Positions 31,649 through 42,502 of a stretch of DNA of 64,000 nt are shown one piece after another (position 1 is the stretch's first letter; each line of letters starts with the position of its first letter). The stretch comes from Elgaria multicarinata webbii. Lineage: Eukaryota > Chordata > Lepidosauria > Squamata > Anguidae. A model generated the notes under the pieces. It was not told the DNA's origin and made no database searches. It saw only the letters and a program-made list of their open reading frames with translations. Location of the stretch: NCBI RefSeq assembly GCF_023053635.1, contig NC_086180.1:4965206-5029205 (forward strand). The letters are read 5' to 3'. A program made the translations under genes and the position numbers.

Positions 31649-32308
31649 GTAAGGAGCGGCAAGGCGGGGGGGATCTCGCCGGGAAAACGCTCGGGTCAGC
31701 TGGAGGGGAGCCTGTCCCCCCCCGCCCATTCCGGTTGGTTGGGGGAATAAGGGGCGGCCAGGGCGCATTTCACCAGGTTGCCCTTTGAGAGGAGAAGCAG
31801 AAGCTGGCGAAGAGGGCAGTGCGGATCCGAAATTGGGGGCGCCTGATCAGAGAAAGCGGGCGGCGGCGGGGCGTGTGTGCTACTTTTGGCCGTCAGCGCC
31901 CCTCACCCCTGCGTCTGGGCGTGGGGAAAAGGGCGAGCGACTTTGCTGCTGTTTGGGGAGGTGGGCGTATAATAAAGGCTACTTCTGCCCATGTGGCGGG
32001 GTGTTTTGTGGGGGGGGGGCGAGAGAGAGAGACGTGTGGATCTGGGCGAAGGAATGTGGCTGGCTCATCCGCGGTGCGCCCCTCACCGTGGCATCTGGGC
32101 GTGGGTCTGGGGAAGTCTTGGCTTGATGCTTTACGCTTGAGGCGAGGTTGTAGGTTAAGGGCATTTAGGGGGAAATCGAGGAGGAATCGACGGCGAACGG
32201 GTGACCCTTGCTCTGGCCTCTGAGCATGGGAGAAAGGCTTAACGGGGTTGTTTATTTGGGGGTAGGGGTGTTTGAATTTCCGGTGTGTGTGTGTGTGTGG
32301 CTCTGTTT

Positions 32309-32757
32309 GGGGCAACCAGGATGATCAGGGGTCTGGAAACAAAGCCCTATGAAGAGAGATTGAAAGAACTGGGCATGTTTTGCCTGGAGAACAGAAGATT
32401 GAGAGGAGACATGAGAGCACTCGTCAAAGACTTAAAAGGTTGTCACATAGAGGAGGGCCAGGATCTCTTCTCGATCCTCCCAGAGTGCAGGACATGGAAT
32501 AACGGGCTCAAGTTAAAGGAAGCCAGATTCCAGCTGGACATCAGGAAAAACCTCCTGACTGTTAGAGCAGTACGACAATGGAATCAGTTACCTGGGGAGG
32601 TTGTGGGCTCTCCCACACTAGATGCCTTCAAGAGGCACCTGGACAACCATCTGTCAGGGATGCTTTAGGGTGGATTCCTGCCTTGAGCAGAGGGTTTGAC
32701 TGGATGGCCTTGTAGGCCCCTTCCAACACTGCTATTCTATGATTCCATGATTCTCCT
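32309..32757 (+). mobile_element. CR1 LINE, 3' part
   Basis: From GCAACCAGGATGATCAGGGG to CTATTCTATGATTCC, encoding [20 protein letters not shown]. It lies just inside intron 1, in the same sense as ADAM33, next to a (GT)n stretch. Confidence 0.9.
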
Positions 32758-33288
32758 GGTTTGGGATTGTGTGTGTGTCACTTCGATATCTGGCACATAT
32801 ATGAAGAGACTCTGTTGAAGATGTGACTATCGGCCACTGATGTAGAAGGGGGTGCCTGGTGTGCCGGCACGCCTGAATTCGGTGAGGGATCCTCTGGGCG
32901 ACCCTCACCTGTGCATCTGGGCAACACGGATGGTGGGCAAAACATTCCTGGCACCTGGTGCCCGTTGTCAGCCCCATCCATCATCAAGTCTGAGCTGTTT
33001 TAACATTTTAGGAGTTCAGAGTAAACTTTAATCTTGGCTGCGGGGTGAAATGTACACCTTGCTCCATGTGCAGCGCATGTGTGTGTGTGTGCATCCCAGT
33101 CTGAATGGGGGTGATGCAAGGTTATATTTTGTGGGTGTGGCCTGCACCTGGAAGCACGTATAGGGGTGTTGTGCCTCTGGGCCTAGGAGGTGATGCTGGG
33201 TATGTTGGCAGAGGGCAGCTCTGAGGGTGGAGAAAGGGCAGGTCTCTTGACAATACTGGCCTAGATGGAACAAGGGTCTTGGCTGAGT
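32758..33288. other. intron 1 sequence, little recognised
   Basis: 33236-33288 (TTGACAATACTGGCCTAGAT) resembles the tail half of the tRNA-derived SINE on the + strand. Otherwise nothing is recognised. Confidence 0.4.
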
Positions 33289-33479
33289 GGGCCTGTTCAG
33301 ACGACACGTTAAGCCATGGTTAGGCCGCTAAGCCTTTTGCAGCAAATGGTTGATGAGCGTGTTTAAACCGTGGTTAGGTAGCCACCATGGTCAGGAATGG
33401 TTCACACTACACACTGCGCCGTAACGTTTAGCTCAAAATGCTTAACCACGGTGGCTTAGGGTGTCATCTGAACAGGGTC
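33289..33479. mobile_element. Palindromic MITE, family I (CTGTTCAGACGACAC)
   Basis: GGGCCTGTTCAGACGACAC at the left is inverted with GTGTCATCTGAACAGGGTC at the right. Internal AAGCCATGGTTAG and CTTAACCACGGTGGCTTAGG are also inverted. No clear target duplication. Confidence 0.75.
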
Positions 33480-34035
33480 ACCATAAGGCAGATTCTGACG
33501 CTGCGTTAGTGTGTGGCTGTTGACGTTCCAGCTTCTCTCGATTTGTTTCCGGGGAAATTCCTTCCTTCCCGCTCCACATGGCCTCTTGGCTACCAGGGTC
33601 TGGCTGTGCTCCATGATGACTCTATATGGTCTAGTTTGGGTTGGATGAAGAAGCGTTTGCATGGCCTCTCTCTGACCCTTGCAAGGCAGGGAAACAGCTG
33701 CTCTCATCCTGTCCCATCTCGACATGTCTTTAAAACAGGGCAGCTAACGTTACTAGAGAGCCACCTTTCCCCATCATTCCTGTCTATATAGTCCTTGGCA
33801 GAACCATAAATACATGGAATCCCACTTCCCCACTGTATCACCTCTACATCCCCCCCACCCCCCCACACATGCACAGTAGATGCAGAAGACAAGGTATACT
33901 TTGGGCCGGGGTGTCACCCGGACAGCCCCTGCATGCCTGGATCCCATCCTGGGATGCATGAACCATTTGTAGGGGATGTTTCTGTGCCTACGCAGAGTGC
34001 AGCTTTATCACCACACTGAGTAACCACCCGGTTGG
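33480..34035. other. intron 1 sequence, nothing recognised
   Basis: No exon or repeat end is identified. Confidence 0.35.
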
Positions 34036-34185
34036 GGTTTATTTATTTATTTATTACATTTTTATACCGCCCAATAGCCGAAGCTCTCTGGGCGGTTCAT
34101 GAAAATTAAAACCATAATAAAACAACCAACAGGTTAAAAGCACAAATACAAAATGCAGTATAAAAAGCAAAACCAGGATATAGCC
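34036..34185 (-). mobile_element. L2 3' end
   Basis: TTTATTTATTTATTACATTT, then ATACCGCCCAATAGCCGAAG and GGCGGTTCATGAAAATTAAA. Confidence 0.85.
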
Positions 34186-34326
34186 CCCCCCTTTTACTCT
34201 TCTAGGTTACAGGGTGTGGCTTGTGGCCAGCATCGTAAAAATTAGCCATGTTGGGGATGAGGAACTTGATACTATAAGCTATATGAACGCATTAAAACCT
34301 GAGATTTGTTTTTTAAAGCATCTCAT

Positions 34327-34608
34327 GGATCCTCCCAGAGTGCAGGACACGGAATAACGGGCTCAAGTTAAAGGAAGACAGATTCCAGCTGGACATCAGG
34401 AAAAACTTCCTGACTGTTAGAGCAGTACGACAATGGAACCAGTTACCTAGGGAGGTTGTGGGCTCTCCCACCCTAGAGGCCTTCAAGAGGCAGCTGGACA
34501 ACCATCTGTCAGGAATGATTTAGGGTGAATTCTTGCCTTGAGCAGGGGGTTGGACTCGATGGCCTTGTAGGCCCCTTCCAACTCTGCTATTCTATGATTC
34601 TATGAAGT
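34327..34608 (+). mobile_element. CR1 LINE, 3' end
   Basis: GATCCTCCCAGAGTGCAGGA to CTATTCTATGATTCTATGA. Confidence 0.9.
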
Positions 34609-34652
34609 GGTTGATCGTTAACTTTAGTCTAGGGTGTTACTTGCACTAGGAC

Positions 34653-34785
34653 AGAGATAAACAACCTGGTATCTTCTAGATGCTTTGGACTACATTTCCC
34701 ATAATCCCTTACCTTGGCCCATGCTGGCAGGGGCTGGTGGGAGTTGTAGTCCAAAACATTTGGAAGGCATTGGGCTGCCTACCAC
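34653..34785. mobile_element. Palindromic MITE, family E
   Basis: AGATGCTTTGGACTACATTT at the left is inverted with GTTGTAGTCCAAAACATTTG at the right. AACAACCTGG and the degenerate TTGGGCTGCC mark the ends. Confidence 0.75.
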
Positions 34786-35627
34786 TGAAGTAAAGATAAA
34801 GAATTGGCATTAAACCCTACATGGGACACATCTTATTTGCGATGAAAGGAGGCACATAGCAAAGAGTTTTCTTAAGAGATCAATTCTCCTCGTCCTTTTT
34901 AAAAAAAATTAAGTATGGCATCGAATCATTATATACCGAAATGATAAGGAAAAAGAAGACATTGAACAACATGTATTAAGCAAATCAGAAATGGGCTGCA
35001 GGAGTGATTCATCATCACGGAATTAAAATCTTGGCATGGGACCCTGAAGGGCCCTATTTTTTCCAGGCCCATGGCAGGGTCCCTCCACTTACTACATAAC
35101 CCATCCCATCAACACCACCCTGGTGCAAAGGAGCAGGAGCAAATGAGGTATCTGTGGAGATGTGGGTGACTCAAGAAAGTGAGCCAAGCACCATCCTTGA
35201 GTTGCCGTCATTCATACAGAACCACATAAGCAATGTAGACAGACCCCTGTTCTCAAGGAACCTACAATCAGAAGCAGAAAATGGGGAAATGATGGAGGGT
35301 GGGCAGAAAGAACAAGGGCTAATGCAGAGTTATATGTGCATAAAGCTTGCTTGAGGAGTAAGAAGACACACCAAAAGCCCTGTGAGAAAGGTGGGTTACG
35401 GGAGGGTTTTGAAAGAAAAGAAATGACACCAAACACATTCCCAAGTACGTTCCACAAACAGCCCTCTCTCGGGGCCCAAACAGACCTTATTTTAAATCTG
35501 TGCCTGACAGCTACGGCTTCTTTTCATGTTTACTCTAGATTAGGCGCAGGGGACCTGATCCAGATCTTAAAAGGGCCCCCTCCCATGCAGTCGCCACGTT
35601 AGGGTCTCAGTCTGGATCACGGCCCCT
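34786..35627. other. intron 1 sequence with a possible L2-like piece at 35200-35450
   Basis: CTCAAGGAACCTACAATC at about 35251 resembles the CAAGGAGCTTACAATCTA motif near 51001, a common LINE 3' region motif read on the - strand. No exon is recognised. Confidence 0.4.
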
Positions 35628-36136
35628 ATTGCGTCCAGTTTTGGGCTCCACAATTCAAGAAGGACTCAGACAAACTGGAGCGTGTTCAGAGGAGGGCAAC
35701 CAGGATGATCAGGGGTCTGGAAACAAAGCCCTAGGAAGAGAGACTGAAAGAACTGGGCCTGTTTAGCCTGGAGAAGAGAAGATTGAGGGGAGACATGATA
35801 GCACTCTTCAAAGACTTAAAAGGTTGTCACACAGAGGAGGGCCAGGATCTCTTCTCGATCCTCCCAGAGTGCAGGACACGGAATAACGGGCTCAAGTTAA
35901 GGGAAGTCAGATTCTGGCTGGACATCAGGAAAAACTTCCTGACTGTTAGAGCAGTGCGACAATGAAACTAATGACCTAGGGAGGTTGTGGGCTCTCTCAC
36001 ACTTGAGGCCTTCAAGAGGCAGCTGGACAACCATCTGTCAGGGATGCTTTAGGGTGGATTCCTGCATTGAGCAGGGGGTTGGACTCGATGGCCTTATAGG
36101 CCCCTTCCGACTCTACTATTCTATGATTCTATGCCT
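35628..36136 (+). mobile_element. CR1 LINE, 3' part
   Basis: TATTGCGTCCAGTTTTGGGC to CTATTCTATGATTCTATG. Confidence 0.9.
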
Positions 36137-36925
36137 ACTCTAGAGCAAAAATGAATTTAAAAAGTGCAGCTGCTAGGCACAGACTTAAATTAATGCCAGT
36201 GTTGGGCCTCAGAGTCTTGATTAAGTCATAGGTGAGAGCTTGAACTGAAACCGAAGGTGGAGCACTTAGGAAAGGTTCTATAGAAGAAAATGCAAAGAGC
36301 CCCGTTGATTCCGTTCTCCAGTCCACATGTAAGACCTCCCAGTATGAATGCCAAGCAAACTTGTCAGCCATGGGCCCACCACGCAGTTATGAAACTGCTG
36401 ACATTTGAAATGCAAGGATTGTCTGGAGAGGGCCCAGGGGGCGGAGTCTGAAATGGAGAGGTGGAGCTTAGCGGTTTCTGAGGGCAGAGCCTAGTAGTTT
36501 CCGGAGGATTTGGAGTGAGCCCAGTATAAAAGTGGTGGTGAATCTTCGATGGCGTCAAGCCAAAATTGCCAACGCTGAGCCGTAAGAGCCAGCATTCAGG
36601 ATGAATGAATCACTCTCTCTCTGTGTTAAACTTCTCCTTTCTTTTCCATCCCCATCTTTTTTTTTTAAAAAAAAAACCCCAACCCTTTTACAAACCTTTG
36701 TAAATCTTGTTAATTTTAATAGGTCTTGCAAAATAAAATGAATCCTGGGGGGAATTCGGCCTGGTATATAGGACAGCCTAGCAGCTGACATCTGTGTCTG
36801 TGCAGCTTGGATCCTTTGAGATTCACGCCTCCTAAATAGCCTTTTAAAGCTATCTAAGGAATGTTTAATTGAGGGTGGGGCGGGTTATAGATTTCTTAAA
36901 TGAATAAATCAACTTCAGCTACTCA
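36137..36925. other. intron 1 sequence, nothing recognised
   Basis: No exon or repeat end is identified. A T-run and A-run lie together near 36657-36676. Confidence 0.35.
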
Positions 36926-36933
36926 TCTTGGTG

Positions 36934-37216
36934 TTAGGGTGACTATATGCAAAGGAGGACCGGGCGCCTGTATCTTTAACAGTTGCATTGAAAGATTGGG
37001 ATTTCAGCAGGTGTCATTTGTATGCATGCAGCACCTGGTGAAAGTCCCTCTTCATCACAAGAGCAAAAGCTGCAGGAGCCCTGCCCTCATTTATATCTGG
37101 TTACTCTAGTATAGTTCCTACAGCTTTAACAATTGTGATGAATAGGGAATTTCTCCTTTCAATACAACTGTTAAAGATACAGGAGCCATGTCCTCCTTTC
37201 CATATGGTCACCCTAA
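36934..37216. mobile_element. Palindromic MITE, family C, with 8-bp target duplication
   Basis: Starts TTAGGGTGACTATATG and ends CATATGGTCACCCTAA. The exact 8-bp repeat TCTTGGTG flanks it (36926-36933 and 37217-37224). This supports hAT-type transposition for family C. Confidence 0.88.
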
Positions 37217-37549
37217 TCTTGGTGGTTGTCATAGAGAATGGAGGGACTGTGCTTTACTTCCTGTCCTCCTGGTCCATAAAGGTGAGGCTAGAAGGGCTGT
37301 TCTCTCTCTGTCTCTGTCTCACACACACACCTTTTCTTAGCTCTATGATTTTTGCCCAACATGGACAATGCTGACTTACAAGGGCTTCTTTGGGGATCTT
37401 CATTTTAAGAAAACAGCCCTGCACCTTGCAGTACAGTTTGCTTTGACAATCTCACTCCAACCCCAAGATTGCAAGTCCGAGAAGGCCCAATGTGAACTGT
37501 AACTTTTAGAACTGGGGCCTGAGCTTGCTTTTTCCTTCTCCCTCCCCAC

Positions 37550-37690
37550 CCCCTTTTCCTCATGTGTCATTTTTTTTAGATTGTAAGCTCCAGGGCAGGG
37601 ACGGTCGTACAGCTGGACTTTGTAAGTTGTCCTGGAAGTTTGTTTGGCTAACAGGTGGAATAAAAATGCTTTAATTCATTTAAAACACAC
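37550..37690 (+). mobile_element. L2-like LINE 3' end
   Basis: TTTAGATTGTAAGCTCCAGG, GCAGGGACGG and GGTGGAATAAAAATGC resemble a LINE 3' UTR and tail. Confidence 0.5.
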
Positions 37691-38054
37691 ACAAATTGAA
37701 GTGCTTAGAGCAAGTCCAGTGTGATCAACCTCCACAGTTGACCATGGGTAATTCAAGAGTAAACGCAGTGGGTCATGTGGCCGTTGTGTAGCTATTGCCT
37801 GCTTTTTAAATGGCATGGAAATTACTCCTCCGAGATGTGTTGGGTTGATCTGGGAATAGCCTCATGCATTCACACCTACACTTGTGTACGGCAATACTTG
37901 GCTGCGGTTAGAACATTCTGTACTGCCCGGGCAGCCAACCCGGTTGAGTGGTTCTGTTCCCCACTGACTGGCAACGGTTCAGATGGGAATCCTTTACTGC
38001 TATTTTTGAGCCTAGGTGTGAATTTCTCACCCAATAGCCCTTTTCGACTGTTCA
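37691..38054. other. intron 1 sequence, nothing recognised
   Basis: No exon or repeat end is identified. Confidence 0.35.
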
Positions 38055-38600
38055 ATGAACATTTATTTATTTATTTACAATATTTATATACTGTCCCTAT
38101 TTAGAATTTAAGAGTGGTGGACAAAATCAAATAAAAACAGAATAAAAACCACATCAAAAGTACATTTTTAAAAGAAACAAAGTGCAAAATGAACCACGCC
38201 TGGTCATTAAGGGAAGGCTTTCTGGAACGACAATGTTTTCAGGAGGCGCCAGAAGGAATAAAAAGTTGGTGCCTGCCTGACCTCCAGAGGCAGGGAATTC
38301 CACAGGAGGGGGGCCACCACGCTGAAGGCTCTTCCCCTGGTGGATTCCAATCGGAGGAAGGATCTATGTGGAACCACCAGGAGCAGGTCCTTGGATGACC
38401 TCAGTGATCGGGCAGGTTGGTAAGGGATAAGGCGCTCTCTCAGGTGTCCTGGTCCCAAGTTGTTTAGGGCTTTGTACACAAGTACAAGAACCTTAAACCG
38501 GGCCCGGTAGTGAATAGGCAGCTAGTGCAGTTCCCTCAGCAGAGGAGTTACATGCTGGAAAAGGGCAGCTCCAGACAACAGCTAAGTTGCAGCATTCTGC
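38055..38600 (-). mobile_element. L2-type LINE, 3' part
   Basis: A - strand open frame at 38207-38479 encodes YKALNNLGPGHLRERLIPYQ and RGRAFSVVAPLLWNSLPLEV. The tail is at 38060-38080. Same subfamily as 5880-6190. Confidence 0.88.
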
Positions 38601-38779
38601 ACTAGCTCCAGAACATGGATGCGCAGGTGTGTTTTTCGTTGGCCCTCGCCCATTTCCTCTGTGGTTCGTGGTGGCCACTGGCACTCCTTTCCTAAAGCCA
38701 TACATGAGCCTCCTAACAACACCTGGTAGCCTAGGGCTGGTGTTTTGGCAGCCTCTGCAAGCAGGTACATCGGGCAGAG

Positions 38780-38900
38780 GAACCTTCCCCAACCTGGTGC
38801 CCTCCAGATGGGTTGGTCTGCCCTCCCATCATTCCCAGCTAGCATGGCCATAATGGGAGTTGCAGTCCAACACATCTAGAAGGTCCCAGATTGGAGAAAG
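38780..38900. mobile_element. Palindromic MITE, family E
   Basis: CTTCCCCAACCTGGTGCCCT and GGGAGTTGCAGTCCAACACA mark the two arms. Confidence 0.7.
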
Positions 38901-39399
38901 CTCGTATAGACAACCAGGTGAATGTACGAAGATTAGGAACGGGTAGTGGACACTATCCCAATTTTCCCATGACACACACGCGGGCGCCCACCCAGTGTCC
39001 AAAAAGGCCTAATTTCCTGCATCACCCCTTGAGTAATTGAAGTTCTCAAATTATTTTTCAAATTTTGCAAGTCCATGGTTGAAACAGGACGTCCTGGGCT
39101 CCGTTGGTGCCACCTGCTTCCGTTGGTGCCATCGCATCAGGAGGCCCAGCTCTTTCTCCTTCCTCTCTTGGTTCTAAGAAACATATTTTTATTTTTTTTC
39201 ACTTGCTCTTCCCCTCCCCAACTCTGCTTTTCTTGAGGTTTTTAGCTTTTCTGCCAAAATTCAGCAAGTGTCAGGGAGGAAAAAACACAAAGGAGAAGAG
39301 TGGGTTGGTTGGTTTCTAAAAAGCAGAATTTCAGTTCTTGATTCCCTTCCCCCAGTTACTTTTGGTTCTCTTTCCTTCGAACGAGAACCCAACGGGGCC
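38901..39399. other. intron 1 sequence, nothing recognised
   Basis: No exon or repeat end is identified. Confidence 0.35.
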
Positions 39400-40681
39400 C
39401 TCCCATGAAGCTGATTGGTGGGAGATCCAGGACAGATAAAAGGAAGGACTTCTTCACACAGCCCATGGTTAAACTATGGAACTCACTACCACAAGATGTG
39501 ATGACCACCGATTTGGATGGCTTTAAAAGGGTGTTGCCTAATTTCCTATCAATGGCTACTAATCCTGATGGTTACGTGCTACCTCCAGTATCAGAAGCAT
39601 TAAGACTATGTACACCAGTTTCTGGGGAACATGGGTGGGAGGGTGCTGTCGTACTGGTTTGGACGAGGAGGTGCAGGGAACGCTTACCAGATTTGCAAAT
39701 GACACAAAATTGGGTGGGATAGCTAATACCCTGGAAGACAGAAACAAACTTCAAAGTGATCTTGATAGGCTGGAGTGCAGGGCTGAAAACAACAGGATGA
39801 AATTTAATAGGGATAAATGTCAAGTTCTACATTTAGGAAATAGAAACCAAAGGCACAGTTACAAGATGGAGGATACTTGGCTTAGCAATACTACAAATGA
39901 GAAGGATCTTGGAATTGTTGTAGATCACAAGCTGAATATGAGCCAACAGTGCGATATGGCTGCAAGAAAGGCAAATGCTATTTTGGGCTGCATTAATAGA
40001 AGTATAGCTTCCAAATCACATGAGGTACTAGTTCCTCTCTATTCAGCCCTGGTTAGGCCTCATCTAGAGTATTGCGTCCAGTTCTGGGCTCCACAATTCA
40101 AGAAGGACGCAGACAAGCTGGAGCGTGTTCAGAGGAGGAAAAACCAGGATGATCAGGGGTCTGGAAACAAAGCCCTATGAAGAGAGACTGAAAGAACTGG
40201 GCTGGAGAAGAGAAGATTGAGGGGAGACATGAGAGCACTCTTCAAATACTTAAAAGGTTGTCACACAGGGGAGGGCCAGGATCTCTTCTCAATCCTCCCA
40301 GAGTGCAGGACACGGAATAACGGGCTCAAGTTAAAGGAAGCCAGATTCCAGCTGGACATCAGGAAAAACTTCCTGACTGTTAGAGCAGTACGACAATGGA
40401 ATCAGTTCCCTAGGGAGGTTGTGGGCTCTCCCACACTAGAGGCCTTCAAGAGGCAGCTGGACAAGCATCTGTCAGGGATGCTTTAGGGTGGATTCCTGCC
40501 TTGAGCAGGGAGTTGGACTCGATGGCCTTGTAGACCCCTTCCAACTCTGCTGTTCTACGATTCCATGGTGTCCCGCTGCTGTGTTTCTGGTGGTCAAATG
40601 GTTGGCCTTTGTTTGAACAAAATGCTGGCCTAGATAGACCCTTAGTTGGATCCAGCAGGGCTCTTCTTACGTTCCTACGTT
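39400..40681 (+). mobile_element. CR1-related LINE (GATCAGACC subfamily), interrupted by CR1
   Basis: The left part at 39400-39645 encodes DKRKDFFTQPMVKLWNSLPQ and continues to GGGGAACATGGGTGGGAGGG. The right part, about 40567-40681, holds the 3' end (GCTGGCCTAGATAGACCC, TTCTTACGTTCCTACGTTCT). A CR1 copy sits between them. The outer element ends about 25 bp before ADAM33 exon 2. Confidence 0.85.
39647..40566 (+). mobile_element. CR1 LINE, longest copy of this subfamily here
   Basis: About 920 bp. The first frame (to 40180) encodes the region after the reverse transcriptase palm, FANDTKLGGIANTLEDRNKL, then DTWLSNTTNEKDLGIVVDHK. A second frame (40217-40486) ends in DKHLSGML. The palm motif FADD is FAND here. 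It is truncated and frame-broken, and nested in the LINE at 39400-40681. Confidence 0.9.
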
Positions 40682-40705
40682 CTTAATGGCCATTTCTGCT
40701 TGCAG

Positions 40706-40788
40706 GGCTTTCACGGCACGGAGAGTTTGTCACTCCTCACTGGATTTCGGGAGGGCGAAGCAGGCGAGCTGTCAGCGTGGCGGAAAAG
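40706..40788 (+). CDS. ADAM33: ADAM33, exon 2 (start of prodomain)
   Basis: The 83-bp exon completes a split Gly codon and encodes 27 residues, LSRHGEFVTPHW followed by ISGGRSRRAVSVAEK. The VTPHW motif and following Arg-x-Val-Ser match the start of the human ADAM33 prodomain (VTPHW...RTVSLEE), and the 27-residue exon length agrees with human as I recall it. The acceptor is TTCTGCTTGCAG at 40694-40705. The donor is AAG|GTGGGC at 40788/40789, phase 0, with G rather than A at +3 of the intron and GC at +5/+6, so it is a weaker site. ADAM12, ADAM19 and ADAM8 are less alike in this segment. Confidence 0.88.
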
Positions 40789-41149
40789 GTGGGCGACTCT
40801 TGCAAACTGATGCCTGTTCATGTCTTGTCTTTCTTTCTTTACATTCCTGACAATTCCCCATTTCTCTCCCCCCCCCATCTAAATGGAAGTGGATAAGGTC
40901 TTCACTTGGGACTTTGAAGAGGCAAAAGTTCTTTCCAGTTCCAGCTAAGGACACTTAATATCTCTTAGGGCTTTTGTGGGTGGATCTCAAAAACCAATGA
41001 TTGCTTAAGGCTGGAGGCCCAGACCTAAGGTGCAGGGGTGGAGCCTGGTGAGAATAGGGGTGGAGCCTAGTGGGGATGATTCCTGGGGGGTTTGGGGAAG
41101 TGCTTAGGGGCAGAGAAAATAGCAAAAGCTCCCAAGTCAAATAGAAAAT

Positions 41150-41218
41150 AGGTGCGATCCTATGCATGTTTCGTCAGAGAAAAGGTCCTCTGTCTAAACA
41201 GGCATAGAATTTCACCCA
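41150..41218. mobile_element. Family F MITE, compact copy
   Basis: GCGATCCTATGCATGTTT at the left is inverted with CTAAACAGGCATAGAATTTC at the right. Confidence 0.65.
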
Positions 41219-41247
41219 TAGTTCTTGATTCTGACCCCTTGTTCTAA

Positions 41248-41359
41248 GATTGCCTTCCCCAACCTGGTACCTTCCAGATGTGTTGGATTATGCTGGCTGG
41301 GAATGATGGGAATTGCGATCCAATGCATCTGGAGGACGCCGGGTTCTAGAGAAGGCTGC
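41248..41359. mobile_element. Palindromic MITE, family E
   Basis: CCTTCCCCAACCTGGTACCT and GATCCAATGCATCTGGAGGA mark the two arms. Confidence 0.7.
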
Positions 41360-42129
41360 CTTTTGGAGATCCAGAAATTTCCACTCAGAAATGTCCACTC
41401 AGACCCTGACACTTGCTAGCCCTAAGTTGCTGGCAGGAGTTAAACTTACATTTAACTTACTCAATTGATTCTCTTCCACCCTCTCTACCCTCCACCAGCC
41501 CTTTCCCACTCAAAATCGTGGGGAGAATGGGACATAGGGTTGAATAAATGTTGGGCAAAGTGGGAAATGTGGTTATGCTTAAATCTGGCCGAAGAGGGGC
41601 CCTTGTGTGTGTGTTTTTTAAAAAAACCACCAAGAGTCTTTTGTGGCACCTGAAACACTAGCAAATATATTCTGGAAGAAGCTATCGCAGACGCCGTCCG
41701 CTAGATCAGAATGCATGAAGTGTTGAGTGGAAATGGGCGGATTTGTAAATATGCGGTGGGATCTGGAGAGAGAAATGTAAACCATGTGGTCAGAGGGAAT
41801 TGAAATGTAAAAAGGTACATAATAATTACCTTAACTGTTGCTGTTTATGGGTGGGTGATAACACAGATATCGTTGTAACGGTTAACAGATTAACCTATGT
41901 AGTGTGATCAAAACACCCCCACACACAAACCTGTGCCCTTGTTCAAACCGCAGGAAACAGAGTTGAATCTCAATTTCACCTTGAAATTCCTTTGAAATTC
42001 CTTTGTTCAAGAATGGCCACCTTCCGGTCATTGAGAGAGTGTTCTGGGAGGTTGAAAGTCCCTCCCACGGATTTCTGAACATTGCCGTTCCTGATTTGTG
42101 CCCATTTGCTCATAGAGTCTGGCCTGTTT
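41360..42129. other. intron 2 sequence, nothing recognised
   Basis: No exon or repeat end is identified. GAAATTCCTTTGAAATTCCT near 41985 is a short direct repeat. Confidence 0.35.
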
Positions 42130-42202
42130 GTCCTATTATTATATTAGTTATTACATTTGTACACCACCCCATAGCCAACGCTCTCTGGGCAGTTTACGCG
42201 TA
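42130..42202 (-). mobile_element. L2 3' end
   Basis: TAGTTATTACATTTGTACAC, CACCCCATAGCC and CTCTCTGGGCAGTTTAC. Confidence 0.75.
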
Positions 42203-42502
42203 GGGCATTGCTGGCAAACAATGGCGTGTATCATATTGGAGGGGTCCGACTGAACCCTTGATGTTGTGGATGGCAGGATGAGGTCCTGTGATAGCGTCGC
42301 CAGAGTAGATGTGGGGGCAGGATTGGCATTTGGACCTGCTGTAGGCTCTGGTTCCTGTATCTGCTGTGAGATCTGTTGATGCTTGTATTCTGTTGCTTTC
42401 TCTTCTGGCTCTATCCTGAAGTAGTTTATTCTTGGCCTTGTCATTCTGTTTTTCACTGCGTTGAGCAGGTATTGTAATCTGAGGAATGCCTGATTTAGAA
42501 CC

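Larger units (their letters stand above)
31136..32250. promoter_or_regulatory. CpG-rich island over ADAM33 exon 1
   Basis: CpG is frequent from the minisatellite element through exon 1 and into intron 1 (for example GCGAGGCGAGGCGAGC, GCGGGCGGCGGCGGGGCG), unlike the surrounding repeat-rich DNA. Exact limits were judged by eye. Confidence 0.6.
31649..40705 (+). other. ADAM33: ADAM33 intron 1 (9057 bp)
   Basis: Bounded by GTAAGG and TTCTGCTTGCAG. It holds four sense-strand CR1-type inserts, one - strand L2 tail and several MITEs. The final ~1.3 kb is a nested pair of LINEs ending about 25 bp before exon 2. Confidence 0.8.

Noticed and set aside
31301-31750. 149-codon open frame starting MWFSLDKAAEQ
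   Set aside because: It overlaps ADAM33 exon 1 in another frame and continues through the splice donor; no similarity. Kept only as a possible upstream open frame.
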